In this document: positions 32,114 to 32,742 of the stretch, in pieces
Layout of the letters: each line of letters starts with the position of its first letter
Position numbering within the stretch: position 1 is the stretch's first letter
Assembly: GCA_903994455.1 (NCBI GenBank)
Contig: CAJEXI010000036.1
Coordinates: 1-32,742, forward strand
Direction of reading: 5' to 3'
DNA length: 32,742 bases
Source: an uncultured Chlorobiaceae bacterium
Lineage (GTDB): Bacteria > Bacteroidota > Chlorobiia > Chlorobiales > Chlorobiaceae
The notes under the pieces: model-generated
What the model was told of the DNA's origin: nothing
Databases searched by the model: none
Seen by the model: only the letters and a program-made list of their open reading frames with translations
Program-made: the position numbers and the translations under genes

Positions 32114-32506
32114 TTATTCTTCATAATCCGGATATTGCTCAGGATTAACTCCCGTTGACTCAACTATAATCGGATATTTTTTATTTTTTTCCTCTACTCT
32201 TTTCTTTCGTGACTTCTTAATCTCAAATAACCAACTGTCTCCAAAATCGAAAAGATAGTATAACTTATATCCCGTTATTGGATATATTTCATTCAGTTTA
32301 GTTTTCTTTGAAACAGGATAAGCCTTATTCCTGGGCTTCTTGCCAATGTAAAATTCGTATAAATGATCATCATCAAAATCGACGATCTTTTGAATATACT
32401 TGTGTAACTGTTGCAGCGAAAAGTCTTCTTTGACCTCTATGGTTTTAGACCAGGGGATGTCATTCTCATCATGCGGAAATGAAATATGTAATGTGTAAAC
32501 TTCCAT
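32114..32506 (-). CDS. Plasmid pRiA4b ORF-3-like protein (copy B)
   Basis: This 130-residue duplicate of the protein at 19077-19469 is identical at 119 positions. The family signature YYLFDFGDSWLFEI is kept, and the changes are mostly conservative or at the tail (YPDYEE for YPDDEE). The same start with AAAGG upstream is retained. Both copies remaining open while the neighbouring antitoxin is broken in both suggests selection may act on this gene rather than on the antitoxin. The family function is unknown. Confidence 0.85.
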   Translation of the reverse strand: MEVYTLHISFPHDENDIPWSKTIEVKEDFSLQQLHKYIQKIVDFDDDHLYEFYIGKKPRNKAYPVSKKTKLNEIYPITGYKLYYLFDFGDSWLFEIKKSRKKRVEEKNKKYPIIVESTGVNPEQYPDYEE

Positions 32507-32524
32507 TTACCTTTCTTTATATAA

Positions 32525-32742
32525 GGGCACCTCTAAAAATTGATTTTTGATACAATTTAAAAATTTCGGATAGTCGAAATATTGGCTTACGTTGTGGCAT
32601 TTTGCTTCATCTTGGCGTATAAATAGCGAGGGATACCGAAGGTTGGCGCAGTTATCCTATCGGATACAATTACATGCTGTATGGATCACGTAAAAATACG
32701 GCATAGACCGTTTTCTTGAGTTGAGTGCATCGCATGAGATTG
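32525..32742 (-). mobile_element. Insertion sequence end (partial, continues past the window)
   Basis: GGGCACCTCTAAAAATT at 32525 looks like the terminal inverted repeat of an IS5/IS1182-type element. Reading inward on the minus strand there is about 145 bases of untranslated DNA and then the tail of an ORF that enters from the right edge. The partner repeat and most of the transposase lie outside the window, so family assignment is tentative. Confidence 0.55.
32670..32741 (-). CDS. Putative transposase C-terminus (partial)
   Basis: Twenty-three residues (NLMRCTQLKKTVYAVFLRDP, then YSM) run from the right edge to a TAA at 32670-32672. A terminal NLxR helix followed by basic residues is usual at the end of IS5/IS1182-group transposases. 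Identification rests on this and on the adjacent inverted-repeat-like end only. Confidence 0.4.
   Translation of the reverse strand, partial: NLMRCTQLKKTVYAVFLRDPYSM

Larger units (their letters stand above)
29956..32519 (-). repeat. Module copy B (direct repeat of 18767-19482), interrupted by intron
   Basis: This has the same order as copy A: pRiA4b ORF-3-like gene, spacer, antitoxin remnant. With the intron removed it is about 640 bases. It lacks about 75 spacer bases present in copy A. Its outer end adjoins an insertion-sequence terminus within a few bases (32525), and its inner end adjoins the PIN pair. Confidence 0.9.

Overview
The window most likely comes from the chromosome of a green sulfur bacterium (Chlorobiaceae, Chlorobium/Pelodictyon type). 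The evidence is a (bacterio)chlorophyll synthase gene, a 62-residue 2[4Fe-4S] ferredoxin, a divergent K+-independent-type membrane pyrophosphatase and an LPS heptose epimerase (Gram-negative envelope), in moderately AT-rich DNA where many genes lack a strong Shine-Dalgarno. This assignment is inferred from gene content; there is no rRNA or other marker gene to settle it.

Positions 1-18000 are mostly ordinary chromosome. The left edge holds the 3' end of an unknown gene, a strong terminator, a decayed NYN-domain gene and a tRNA-Val(CAC) with a good promoter and a nearby tRNA-like partial repeat. Then come a small TTG-start membrane protein, a fused methionine sulfoxide reductase MsrB-MsrA, a Rap1a-like protein that has lost its export signal and its usual cysteines, (bacterio)chlorophyll synthase, a large RTX/subtilisin secreted protease, a small exported protein, a LysE-type exporter, a D-Ala-D-Ala carboxypeptidase with a Lys-rich 14-residue repeat tail, a Dabb protein, ferredoxin, HldD, a small sigma-like protein, HisC with a SpoU methyltransferase, an alpha/beta hydrolase, peptidyl-tRNA hydrolase and the membrane pyrophosphatase.

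Positions 18040 to the end are an accessory, decaying region. A roughly 0.7-kb module occurs twice in the same orientation. It carries a pRiA4b ORF-3-like gene followed by a broken CHP02574-type addiction-module antitoxin. Copy A is at 18767-19482 and copy B at 29956-32519. Copy B is split by a complete group II intron with reverse transcriptase and domain V; comparison with copy A fixes the insertion point. Copy A sits where umuC should be: umuD is intact, but only about 20 codons of umuC remain before the module begins.

Between the two copies lies a type I restriction-modification operon: hsdM, an AlbA_2/Schlafen-like ATPase-related gene, hsdS, a DUF1016 PD-(D/E)xK nuclease and hsdR. Three members look damaged. 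HsdM lacks its N-terminal helical part, hsdS has a late frameshift, and the nuclease has an in-frame TGA where a Trp is expected. After hsdR come a small unknown ORF and a PIN-toxin/partner pair whose PIN protein appears to have lost its first catalytic Asp. The window ends inside an insertion sequence.

The most notable signals are the duplicated module framing the restriction island, the insertions and truncations that can be read by comparing its two copies, and the pattern of point lesions suggesting the defence island is being silenced.
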